DNA of 64,000 nucleotides from Adiantum capillus-veneris (lineage: Eukaryota; Streptophyta; Polypodiopsida; Polypodiales; Pteridaceae): positions 97,680,485-97,744,484 of the forward strand of contig CM043971.1 in the NCBI GenBank assembly GCA_014529385.2. The letters are read 5' to 3'. The notes beneath the pieces were generated by a model. It was given only the letters and a program-made list of their open reading frames with translations. It made no database searches and was not told the origin of the DNA. This document shows positions 22,589-33,427 of this stretch, piece by piece. Position 1 is the first letter of the stretch; every line of letters starts with the position of its first letter. A program made the position numbers and the translations under genes.

Positions 22589-22978
22589 ATGATTCCCCCC
22601 TTTCATGCTTGCATGGATAGACATCAACCATTTGTTGATTTAGAGGAGGACATTGCTTATTTTAAAAACAAAGGGGATGTTATTTCCTTTGGGGATATGA
22701 ATGCTCGTACTAAAACATTGCGACGTGATACTCAACAATTTGATATGCCATACATTTCGAAAGAGTGGAATAACTATGAAAATCTACTTTTACATATGAA
22801 CAATAGCACATGTATACTCATTGCTAATGGTGTATCTTTGTGGAGTAGAATCGATGGATTTACATGTAGAAAACACAATGGGGATAGTGTGATTAACTAT
22901 ATAATACTCTCCAAAGTCATCATGTATCACATAAAGAGATTTACACTTAGTCAATGGACCTCAAAATTAGACTATTGA
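22589..22978 (+). pseudogene. Fragment of a LINE-type endonuclease (EEP fold)
   Basis: The 129-codon frame has VISFGDMNARTKT, matching the GDxN core of the endonuclease/exonuclease/phosphatase family used by LINEs. Further on is HNGDSVINYIIL, in place of the usual SxIDY with its catalytic Asp (here Asn). Spacing between the motifs is right. No RT follows, so this is a relic or a captured endonuclease domain, and it lacks its N-terminal Glu motif. Confidence 0.6.
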
Positions 22979-25844
22979 ACCTTATGTATTGACCTTATAT
23001 GTGGAGAAAAAACTAAGTATGAAAATCTCAGCCAAAGGTAAGAGAAGTTATCGATTTCAAATGGGTACCCATGTATATTGAAATGGTCAAGCAAAAGTTT
23101 TGGATGACAAAGTTTTAATATGATGCACCATTGCAAGCTTTCAAAAAAGTTATTTGTTGAATAATTAAACACTAGATAATTATATTTTGAATAACAAATA
23201 ACAAGAAAAATTTGCACTCTTTGTCTTAATTTTCCTTGTACAAATGCTAATCATACAATAAAATTAAAATATCTTCTTTTATAACCATAAAATTTCTCTT
23301 TCTAACCTTAAATCATCTCTTCGTTGAGAAAGAGAGAGACATTTGAAATTTTTGAATCTAACCTTGTCGTGGTGGAGTCTCCAAGCTCTGGCAAGAAGAA
23401 GCCAGCTAGGTTGAGCAAGAGAGAAACCTTTGACATTTTTGAATCTCACCTTAAGATGACAGAGTCTCCTAGATTGGTCCACTCAATAGAAGAAGAAGCT
23501 AGCCCTTAAAAGTTAACCATGTATAATAGGAGGGTGACTAATCTCGTAACATAGAGATTAGTGATGGACAGCCAATTAGTTGGCATGAATCTTAGCAAGG
23601 CGTCTTCAAGTCATCCTTGTAAAAACGATCCTTTAGGTTTACTCTCATAATTGATCCTACTTATATAGGTAGTTATTTTCCTACTTTTGGATCAATTAAA
23701 CTTGCCTCATGAAAGGTCGTCTCAAATATATCTCATAGTTGAGTTTTTTTTCCAAAAAATCTAATAATGGCAGAAGTATGTTGGTGGTCAATCCCACATG
23801 AGTTGACTCTCACATTCTCTAGTAACCTATTGGTTGTTTAATAAGACCATCTACCAGTTACAATTTCATTTTTGTTTATCTTATTTTGGGTCTGTCCCAT
23901 GCTTCTCACATTGATTTTGTGGCTATGATAGTGCTTGTCTCACTATCTGGTACCACCATAATTTTCACCTCATTATATTCCATAGGAAGTATTGTATTCC
24001 CTTTGTTTCTTTTTTACTTATCTCACTATCTGGTACCACCATAATTTTCACCTCATTATATTCCATAGGAAGTATTGTATTCCCTTTGTTTCTTATGTAC
24101 TAATCTCTTACTTTGTTCATAGGCAACAAAATATTGAGCGTCACAATAATGGAACCCCCTCCCCCGCCCCTGGGCGATCTTGTGGATGTGGTAGGCAAAG
24201 ATGTGGATTCTAGTTGGTGGGAAAAGGTTTTATCAAAGGAGGCCATGAAGTGGCACCCTTAAATGGATGTAGCTACAACATGACTTAGGCAACTGCAGTG
24301 ACATTTGATGCTCACGAGTGATAAGTGACAACATTTATAATGGGACTATGGTAGTAGGCTCGTAGCTACAATAAGGGGCATTGCAACAATAGAGGATTGG
24401 GAAGATTAGGTGGAGTTGCTCTACGTTTATGGGTATGGAGATTGTGACACTTGCCACCAAGGTAGGCTACTGGCTGCAACATTGTAGCCTTTGCCATTGC
24501 TCGATCTCCAACAAGCCTTGAAGCTTATCACATGATCCATCTGCTTTTGTTTTGGTTTTATACACCCACTTAACCTTTGGTAGGAGTAGGATGAGAAGGT
24601 AAATAAGTAAGAACTCAAGGATTTATACTAAAGGAAAATCTCTACACGTTTGATCATAAAGTCACAAGCTTCAAAGCCTCTCAACAAGCCTTACATAAGG
24701 CAGATGGGGCTACATAGCTGCTCCCAAATTTGTTTATAGTAAACTCAAAAAATCTCACTCAAGTCAAGCCTCGTATAAAACCACATAATATTTAGCAAAG
24801 AAAACTCAGAGAAAACCATTGAAAGCATGGGCAAGTACAATGAAGGGCCTTTTCTCACAAACTTTAGTCATAGACATGCGTGTAGAAGACAACTTCAATT
24901 CATGGAGCTTCCATCACCAGTCAATAGAAAAAGTGGTGAAAGGGCAGCAACCCACACCCATGTTAGTGCCCCTCTTGAGGAGGACTCACCCTCAACACAA
25001 GCCACAAGACCCTTGCCTCGCAACATAGGACTTCTACTATAGAACCCCAATGCACCATCACGGGTTGCATAAACAAGGGATTCTTGCTTGATAGCTGAAA
25101 ACCTCACCTCACTCATGGATTTTTTTTGTAGAAAGCTAAGTACAGTACCTTCCCTACTTGATTATGAATTGTAGTCAACTTATACTATTAGATTCTCCAC
25201 TCAACAACACCCGCACAATTGTCACCCATCCATGGTGACACCTCACATACATTCCCTTTGTACATGCTTGTCATATGTACACATAAAGATTCCAAAAACC
25301 TAAAGAAGAACCTACTAAAGCACTTGGGGATACTCACATCATTTCTCAAAAACACGTCACAACATGATCGATCTCTTCTAAAGTAGCTACTCCCAACAAG
25401 ACCACGATATATCAAATTTCAGCTCATGGGATTCTCCTAGATAGAGCTATAAAGATTAGTAGATTTGAGTGCCCTTATAAATTTTGGAGATCACTTTGTT
25501 TGCATATTTATTATTGTTGCATCTTGGTCATTATTGAAAGGCAAATAGGAGATCCTAGGAGGTTCTTTATAGGTTCAGGAGATTAATGCCATGATGTAGT
25601 GGTCGATGAGAGAGTTCACGTGAGGGTACTTACAGGGTCAACCCCCCTTACAGGGTAGTTTTAGGGTCAACCCCCTTGAGGAAATCAAGATTTGGCAAAT
25701 AGACCACTAGCTATCTCTACTACTTCACTTATGTGTTTAGACTTTTTACCTTTACTAGACATTTGGATTGTATGACAATGATGTAATATTTTGGTCCCAT
25801 AGGTCTTTTAGGTCGTTTGCAAACATAAATAAACATTTTATTCC

Positions 25845-25881
<37 letters not shown>

Positions 25882-26999
25882 CCAAAACCCCCCCACCCCC
25901 AAGAAAGTCTGCTTTTGTCTCCTAGGCAAAGATTGTGTCTCTCTTGCCGAGCCTTACCATAAAGATATCCTTCCTTTTTTGTGCTCACAATTTATTGAAA
26001 ATCTATCCCAAGGCCAAAGGTTTCCCCTATTATGCTTGTTCTTGTCTTCAATGTGAGAATCTAATGGTGCAAGGGCAAGGGATTGTCTAGTTGTACTAAG
26101 GCATCATCACATGACTCCCATTGTGGAGAAGATAATAAAGGCAACAATGATGCCCAATCACCATCCTAAAAATCAAGGGCTCAATCCTACTCTTGCAAAG
26201 GCCTCCACCATGGTGCCCCCTGGACATGAAAACATCTTTAGTTCTCATTGAATTTGAGAATATAGAAACACATTGGGGTTAAAAAGTGAGTGATTGCATA
26301 ACTATTTTGGCACCACAAAATATTGAATTTGGTGCACCTAATGCACAGTGGTAACCAACACTTGATCAAGGAATACTGTTGAGGTAACTATCTTGGTGTT
26401 AGACTTAGGTCCGTAGCCGACAAGGGTCTCATTTTTGTGGAGATAAAAGAGAGAGGGAGGGGGAGGGGGAGGGGAAGGGGGGGGTGAACTCTGGCTTGTG
26501 GTGGAGTGAAAGAGGACACCCATTTAGATCAAGGGGTACTATAGGACGGATGATATACCCACGATTAGCGGTAAGATGGCACCTATTGTGACATCTTCAT
26601 CAATTAAGGGTTTTTCTTGTGTATTAGCTTCCTTTTGAAATAAAGGTCGAATGCTATACTGGTAATGTTGGCTTATGGCCTCATATTGGAATATTGGAGT
26701 TTAGATTGTTTCTAATGCATGCATCACAAAAACACTCAGCAAATGTGATAAGGGAAAACATAAATAACTTGCAAGGCATGAAATGTGCACTTGATCATTT
26801 GAGTGAATTTTATGGTTCTTAGTTGGTTGTGGATTTCTTGTAAAAAGCGGGTTTCTTTTTTGGACGATCGGGTATCCATTGTCCCTCATGGCAGGTGTAT
26901 TGCATGAGATCTAAAGTAGTGTGTAGTTTTTCTTATATAATTTAATATATCCCATCATGGAATTGAAAAAGATAATGACTTGGTAACTAGTAGAGCTCC

Positions 27000-27000
<1 letters not shown>
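22979..27000. other. Spacer without recognisable genes
   Basis: AT-rich sequence with a short tandem duplication at 23,938-24,094, a CT tract at about 25,849-25,875 and a G-rich tract at 26,452-26,485. The open frames present are short and without motifs. Confidence 0.6.
23938..24094. repeat. 83-bp period tandem duplication
   Basis: The first 74 bases of each copy (23,938-24,011 and 24,021-24,094) read the same, starting TCTCACTATCTGGTACC. The identity suggests a recent event. Confidence 0.95.
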
Positions 27001-27035
<35 letters not shown>

Positions 27036-27040
27036 CCCCC
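27001..27040. repeat. Poly-C tract
   Basis: 32 C, one T, then 7 C. Immediately after it is a 29-bp copy of the tip of the LTR of element F (27,041-27,069). Such a run is also a common place for assembly error. Confidence 0.95.
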
Positions 27041-27131
27041 TGTAATGGAAATGGCCTATGAACTTTGCGCTACAACCAGTTTGACCTCATATCATCAAAA
27101 TGAGCTACAACCAGTTTGACCTCGAATTCCC

Positions 27132-27824
27132 TGTAATGGAAATGGCCTATGAACTTTGCGAATAGTGGAATTAAGAAAATTAGAGTGAGCATTTTTGTGA
27201 GATTACTTTGAGAACATAGAGGGTGAATTTAATTGATGGTAGCAACATAAACATAGTACTTAATTAACTTGGCATGAACAATACTTTTGCAAGAGAGATA
27301 GTATTACAGAACATGATAATAGTTGAGAACTAGATTTACTTGGAGCTGGTTCCCCCTCCAAAAGATGTTTGTATTATAGATTCTCCCATCAAGAGAGACT
27401 TGATACAATACAATCTTTGCATTCCTTGTGAACTAGGTGATGCAATGAAGATGGAAAGCTTCATGCATCACAAGCATAACACAAACTTTGCAAAAAGCAT
27501 TAACTATCCCAAGCCTCAGTCCCAAGGCCTCAAACACCTTCAAAGGTGGAGAGAGCTAGCAGGGAATGAGGGTAGAGAAGAGGAAGAAGAATCATCCATA
27601 GGAGAAATAAATAGTTGCTCACTCATCATCACTCCTCTTTTGCTTAGCATAGCATAATAGCATAGTAATGAAGATGAAGAAGACGTCAAGCTTAAGCATT
27701 GAAGCATGTCTCTTGGTTGGATTTGCATTCCATAGCCAAGAGTGTTGGTGTAGGCTCTCCGCTTCTCAACAAGCTTGGAGAAAGAAATGGAGCTCTAGCA
27801 CTTTGCAGTCCATACAATGAGATT

Positions 27825-27856
<32 letters not shown>

Positions 27857-28597
27857 GGAAGAGTATACCCCCTCTCATGCTTGGTCCACCTCTCTCTCTT
27901 GTATTATTTAATTATATCATTTAGACATGTGTCCTATTTTTCCTCTTTGAGAGAAAAAGCTTACTTATTTATTTTTATGCATCTAAATTTTCATTGGACC
28001 CCTTTAAAACCTATCCAATAGGATTCAAGTACATCATGAGGGCCACATGGGGAGGATCTTGACATGTGTCTTTTATGCTTCTTAAGCTATCATGTTTGAA
28101 TTGAACACTTCAAGCACCTTAGTCATTTAAGCATGAAAATCGTTTATGCCTATGGAGAGATCATGTTTGAATTGAACACTTCAAGAACCTTAGACATTTA
28201 AGCATGAGAAGCACCTCAAGCTTGGGAAAGGTTCCCACAAACACTTTAAGCACCTTAGTTAGCAAGCACGACAAGAACCTCATGCTTGGGTAGGATTCCC
28301 ACCTCAAGGTTAGCCCTAGCTTGCCTAAGGTTTGCCTAAGGTCAAAGGACTTTTTAACACTAACTTTTGGAGGTCTTTAATAAAGCTAACCCTAAGGTCT
28401 TTAAGCTCCATTAGGTAGTATTGCTCTTTAACATACCATCTCTCATTTGGACTCCTTTAACCTTGGCCTTGTGTTGAGACAGGTCCATAAGCACTTGTCT
28501 ATATTCTAACCCTTGTTCTCGTTTATTCTCCCACATTAAATCATCGGTTTAATATGAGAAAATCACTTGGGTTGGTTATATATTAGATTTTATGACA
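27132..28597 (-). repeat. 3' LTR of element F
   Basis: 1,466 bp; on the plus strand it starts TGTAATGGAAATGG and ends TTTTATGACA. It contains a GT tract (27,826-27,848). It also contains a plus-strand open frame at 27,340-27,657 that is conserved in the other LTR. Confidence 0.92.
27340..27657 (+). CDS. Antisense open frame in the 3' LTR of element F
   Basis: 105 codons running against the element. The frame contains DVCIIDSPIKRDLIQYNLC, KSINYPKPQSQGLKHL and a Glu run. The same frame is open in the other LTR, with mostly conservative differences. No known domain. Conservation may only reflect the recent common origin of the two LTRs. Confidence 0.3.
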   Translation: MELVPPPKDVCIIDSPIKRDLIQYNLCIPCELGDAMKMESFMHHKHNTNFAKSINYPKPQSQGLKHLQRWRELAGNEGREEEEESSIGEINSCSLIITPLLLSIA

Positions 28598-28610
28598 TTA
28601 CCTCTCTCTT
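28598..28610 (-). other. Polypurine tract of element F
   Basis: Minus-strand AAGAGAGAGGTAA abuts the LTR start TGTCATAAAATC. Confidence 0.65.
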
Positions 28611-28949
28611 GAAATCATAGTCCTCCTCAACTACTGAGGTAGAAGAGATAAGGTCTTAGTCATTAGTCTACGTTTCTTAGCAGGTAGAGGATCCCTTTTC
28701 ACCCTATGACATCATTCCAGAACGGATGACTAGTCCATTTGGTGCTTGGGAAACGTAGCTACTGCAAGCATGTCTACTCTTTAGTCCATATCATACTCCC
28801 AAAGTAGAGTGACAAATTCTACCTGGTGTTTGAGTGACGTCTTCATCACAAACATGATTCTAAGCATGCATACTATTTAAATTTGTGCACAAAATAGGAT
28901 TAGTCTTATAAGACAAAAAATTGTTCATTAAGAAAGCATTTACATTTAC

Positions 28950-29270
28950 TTACTCTAGTACAACATTATAAGCATTGACAAGGTTCATACTATCCTTAAG
29001 TTGTATTCCTTGCATCCATCTAGCATCTTCAAAAGGATAGTTTTTGATCTTAATGAGATACCATCGGATAATCTTACCATGCCGTAGTACCTTTTCTTCA
29101 TGCCAAAGGATATCTTCGGGTTGTAGCACCTCTTCTTGGTCTTTGATTTTTGGAGGGTCTTCAATAATTGGTTCTCTTGGTGGCTCTCCTTTGTAGGGCT
29201 TAAGTAGGCTCACATGAAAAGCATTGTGTATGAGCCAATGGTTGGGCAACTTGAGTTAATAATCCATGTT
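28950..29270 (-). pseudogene. Integrase tail and chromodomain of element F
   Basis: The frame starts with PNHWLIHNAFHVSLLKPYKG, the conserved end of gypsy integrase. It continues through PEDILWHEEKVLRHGKIIRW, YLIKIKNYPFEDARWM and a final helix. The pattern of a hydrophobic strand followed by Lys-x-Tyr-Pro-x-x-x-Ala-x-Trp is the chromodomain, which targets integration to marked chromatin. It joins the RT fragment at a deletion near 29,255-29,290. Confidence 0.85.
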
Positions 29271-30004
29271 GTTGATTGGCTTCGAGAGGAGCTAGGCCTC
29301 ACCATACCTTTGTCTACCAATTCTTGTACTTGCCTGATGATCTCCTCTTGTTGAGCTTGGAAAACGCAATAAGGAGGCTTGTTAGGCGGTGAGCTTCCTG
29401 GTAGGAGCTCAATTGGATGGTTATCATCCCCACGTTTTGGAGGTAAGTCCATAGGGATATCATCGATAAAAACATCTTGAAATCCATTTAGAAAAGTAGA
29501 CAAGTCTAACTCTTCTTGATTCCTACCATTTTCATTTGATAAATCATTAGCGTCATTAGTGGATTCTTTGACAAAATTCATGTACGCAGAAATCGAGCTT
29601 TTCATTGACTTATCAAAAGTTAGTGAATTTACAAGTGGTATAGTATGACTAGATTCATTAGCATCTATATACATGATCTTTCCCCTATAGGTGTAGATTC
29701 TCCTTTCAAGGAACTTCATGTTGGCATATATGCGGTTGAACCATGGTGCCCCTAGGATGTCATCTTCATATTGGAGACGAGAGATTAAAAAGTCTTCTTT
29801 GTCGACATAGCTTTGGACATGGAGCCTCAACTTCCCAATCAAGGGAGTAATGGAGGCTTGCTGTCCCTTGAAAGCTGTGTCAGCAGTTACAATATCTCCC
29901 ATCTCAAAAGCTTGAATACCCAACTTGGTGGCCAACTCTGTTGATATGAAGTTGTGAGAGCAAGGGTCAAACAAGATGAAGGCATCACGTTCCCTTACCT
30001 TTCC
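29271..30004 (-). pseudogene. Protease and first part of RT of element F
   Basis: Protease active site FILFDPCSHNFIS with DPCS in place of DTGS/DSGS, then DILGAPWFNRI and a spacer. This is followed by DVFIDDIPMDLPPKRGDDNH, CVFQAQQEEIIRQVQELVDK and GMVRPSSS, the start of RT. The RT palm is absent. The frame is the same as gag, separated only by a stop near 30,005. Confidence 0.88.
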
Positions 30005-31467
30005 CTAAGCATAGGAGAGAGGTGATCCTTTGCAATGAGCATCCTCTTTTGGACCTTCGATGGTGGAAGCTCTAGGAGTCTCACTACGGACATTTCTCTT
30101 GGGGCAAGAACGATAGCTATGTCCTTGCTCCCCACACTTAAAACACTTATGGTCCTTACGAAAAGCTTCAAGCTTTTCAAGGGAGAGTTTGTTTTTACCT
30201 TTGTAAACTCCCTTCTCCTTGGGTCGATTGTTGTTATTGAAATTGCCTTGGGAAGAATTTTGGGCATTGGTTTTTCCTTTTGCATCACTTTTGTCTTTGT
30301 TTTCCATGGGCTTGACATTCCGTCTAGCCCCTTGTTGGAAATTAATGTGGGAAGCAACCATGGTGTGGTGGATTACTTCGGTGATAGAACCAGGTCGTTG
30401 GGAGTTGACGCACTCGGCCAATTCTTCAGGTAATCCCGCACAAATTGTTGCTTTTGCTCGGCGAAGCCTATCTTTTGGAGCACAGTATGCTTGAGATGTA
30501 AATCCCAAAACTTGTTCACATATTTGTGATAGACTCATGTGAGAGAAGCTTCAAACTACGCCATTCGATAAGTACTTTGTCCTTTTCATCGCTTACAAGG
30601 AATTTCTCCATGATGGAAACTCGTAGAGTTTTCCATGTCTTTGGGGCTTTGCCGTTGCGATAGAGGCTAGACCACCATTGAGGAGTCAATTTCTGGAATT
30701 GCATAGCTACATGGCGTAGCTTGGAGGACTTCATGAAGCCCTCGTCTCCAAAGGCCGCATCAGATTCCTAGATGAAGGCCAATACTTTGTTGGTGGCACC
30801 AAAGGTGCCATCATAGGTGAGAAAAGAAATACTCTTTCCTCCCTCTTTGAACTTCTTGAGATTTTGTGATCTTCACCATGTAGGGTATGATTTTCGATGT
30901 CCTTTCCTCTTGTATTCTCTAGGAGAATAGCCATACCTTTTGTCGGAAGAGGAGGAAGTTGAAGAAGAAGGAGAAGAGGGTGACCTGTTTCTTGACCTTT
31001 TCTTCCTTTGTTTCCTCTCTTTCCTTTCAGAGTGACGAGGAGAAGGTCTGTGTGTTGACCATTTCCTCTTGGGAGGAGTTGGTGATAGTCTAAACTGCCG
31101 TCTTTGTGGAGCCACATCTTCAGAGGAACTTAGGGATTCATTGCTTTCTTGTTCTTTGGATTCCTCCTCTTGTATGGGAGAGAGTCTTCTTTTGGGGGTC
31201 TCATTAAGAGGCCTCATAATCTCTCTCTCCTCTTGGAGAGGAAGGGCAAATCCCATAAGCACGAAGTTGTTGAGTAACTTTGGCTTGCAAAGCAGGGTTG
31301 CCCATAACTTGCTGCAACCTAGTAACAAGATAATTGACAAACATGGGGGTACCATCATTAGCACCTTCATGTGCAAAATCAAAGTTATTAATGTTCATTC
31401 TACTCTCTTGGTTATTATCAGCCATGCTAATTATACTTATGTGTTTGCTTAGTGTATTCTTTGGCAA
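30005..31467 (-). pseudogene. Gag of element F, broken into several frames
   Basis: Starts with a probable N-terminus at 31,467. An Arg/Ser/Pro-rich region follows (30,873-31,382), then the capsid-like core QFQKLTPQWWSSLYRNGKAP (30,516-30,734). It ends with a Lys-rich stretch and one CCHC knuckle, CFKCGEQGHSYRSC, in 30,005-30,538. At least two frame changes and one stop interrupt it. Confidence 0.88.
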
Positions 31468-31827
31468 TCCAAAACCTTAGTTGCTACTCCTCTTAGCCTT
31501 TGAAAATCAGCTCTTAAGTATCTACACACATGGCTCGAATTGGTTAATTATAGAGAGTAGTGGAGTAGATCTAATATTGCAGAATTGTCGAGGTCTAGCT
31601 CCTTTTGGACTTCTTATGGTTCAATAATGATCAAGCCGTAGGCAAGTCTAAAAAGACCCCATTATTAAGACCAAAGCTCCCGAGGTGTGCACCATATCCC
31701 ACATAGAGGGCTCAACAAAACCCATAATAGATCCCAGTCCCGCTTACCCTAATATAATTAACAAAATCAACCATTAATAGGCTACTTAAGGACCTTTCTT
31801 CTTAAGCAAGAAAAGAGAAACCAAATT

Positions 31828-31838
31828 CTCTGATACCA
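31828..31838 (-). other. Primer binding site of element F
   Basis: Minus-strand TGGTATCAGAG, complementary to the 3' end of initiator Met tRNA, lies one base inside the LTR. Confidence 0.85.
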
Positions 31839-31839
31839 A

Positions 31840-32596
31840 CGTAATGGAAATGGCCTATGAACGTTGCGAATAGCCGAATTAAGAGAATTAGAGTGACCAT
31901 TTTTGTGAGATTACTTTGAAAACATAGAGGGTGAACTTAATTGATGATAGCAACATAAATATAGTACTTAATTAACTTGGCATGAACAATACTTTTGCAA
32001 GAGAGAAAGTATTAGAGAACATGACATTAGTTGAGGACTGGATTTACTTGGAGTCGGTCCCCCCTCCAAATGGAGTTTGTATTATAGATTCTTCTATCAA
32101 GAGAGACTTGATACAATACAATCTTTGTGTTCCTTGTGATCTAGCTGATGCAATGAAGATGAAATACTTCATGCATCACAAGCATAACATAAACTTTGAA
32201 AAAAGCATTAAATATCCTAAGCCTCAGTCCCAAGGCCTCAAACACCTTCGAAGGTGGAGAGAGCTAGCGAGGAATGAGGGTAGGAAAGAGGAAGAAGAAT
32301 CATCCATAGGAGAAATAAATAGTTTCTCACTTATCATCACTCTTCTTGCTTAGAATAGCATAATAGCATAGTAATGAAGATGAAGAAGATGACAAGGTTA
32401 AGCATTGAAACATGGCTCTTGGTTGGATTTGCATTCCATAGCCAAGAGTGTTGGTGTAGGCTCTCCACTTCTCAACAAGCTTGGAGAAGGAGATGGAGCT
32501 CTTGCACTTTGCACTCCACACAATGAGATTATGTGTGTGTGTGTGTGTGTGTGTGTGTCTGTGTCGGAGAGTATAACCCCCTCTCATGCTTGGTCC

Positions 32597-32644
<48 letters not shown>

Positions 32645-33427
32645 TTATTTACGTATATCATTTGGACATGTGTCCTCTTTTTCCTCAGTGAGAGAAAGAG
32701 CTTAATTATTTATTTTTATGCATCTAAATTCTTATTGGACCCCTTTAAAATCTATCCAATAGGATTCAAACACATCATGAGGGCCACATGGGGAGAATCT
32801 TGACATGTGTCTTTTATGCTTCTTAAAATATCATGCTTGAATTGAACACTTCAAGCACCTTAGTCATTTAAGCATGAAAATTGTTTATGCCTTTGGAGAG
32901 ATCATGTTTTAATTGAACACTTCAAGAACCTTAGTCATTTAAGCATGAGAAGCACCTCAAGCTTGGGAAAGGTTCCCACAAACACCTTAAGCACCTTACT
33001 TAGCAAGCACGATAAACACCTCATGCTTGGTAGGATTCCCACCTCAAGGTCATCCTTAGCTTGCCTAAGGTCAAGCTTGGGCAAGGTTCCCACAAACACC
33101 TTAAGCACCTTAGTTAGCAAACACGACAAGCACCTCATGCTTGGGTAGGATTCCCACCTCAAGGTCAGCCTTAGCTTGCCTAAGGTCAAAAGAAATTTTA
33201 ACATAACTTTTGGAGGTCTTTAATGAAGCTAACCCTAAGGTCTTTAAGCTCCATTGGGTAGCATTGCTCTTGAGTAGACCATCTCTCATTTGGACCCCTT
33301 TAACCTTGGCCCCGTGTTGAGACAGATCCATAAGCACATGTCTTGTTTACGTTTATTTTTCCACATGAAATGATCAATTTAATATGATAAAATCATTTGG
33401 GTTAGTTGGATATTAGATTTTATGACA
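31840..33427 (-). repeat. 5' LTR of element F
   Basis: 1,588 bp, about 120 bp longer than the 3' LTR because a segment with CAAGCTTGGG...CACCTTAAGCACC is repeated at about 32,955-33,185. It also has expanded GT (32,532-32,557) and CT (about 32,599-32,641) tracts. The plus-strand start is CG instead of TG, a single change at the terminus. Confidence 0.92.
31982..32353 (+). CDS. Antisense open frame in the 5' LTR of element F
   Basis: 123 codons, the counterpart of 27,340-27,657 and slightly longer at the N-terminus. It shares GVCIIDSSIKRDLIQYNLC and KYPKPQSQGLKHLRRW. No known domain and no promoter that I can point to. Confidence 0.3.
   Translation: MNNTFAREKVLENMTLVEDWIYLESVPPPNGVCIIDSSIKRDLIQYNLCVPCDLADAMKMKYFMHHKHNINFEKSIKYPKPQSQGLKHLRRWRELARNEGRKEEEESSIGEINSFSLIITLLA

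Larger units (their letters stand above)
27132..33427 (-). mobile_element. Chromodomain Ty3/gypsy element F, internally deleted
   Basis: Both LTRs, a PBS and a PPT are present, with gag, protease, the first part of RT and a C-terminal chromodomain on the minus strand. RT core, RNase H and most of integrase are missing through one deletion, so it is non-autonomous. Outer flanks are TTCCC (27,127-27,131) and TACCC (33,428-33,432), a target duplication with one change. Confidence 0.9.
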
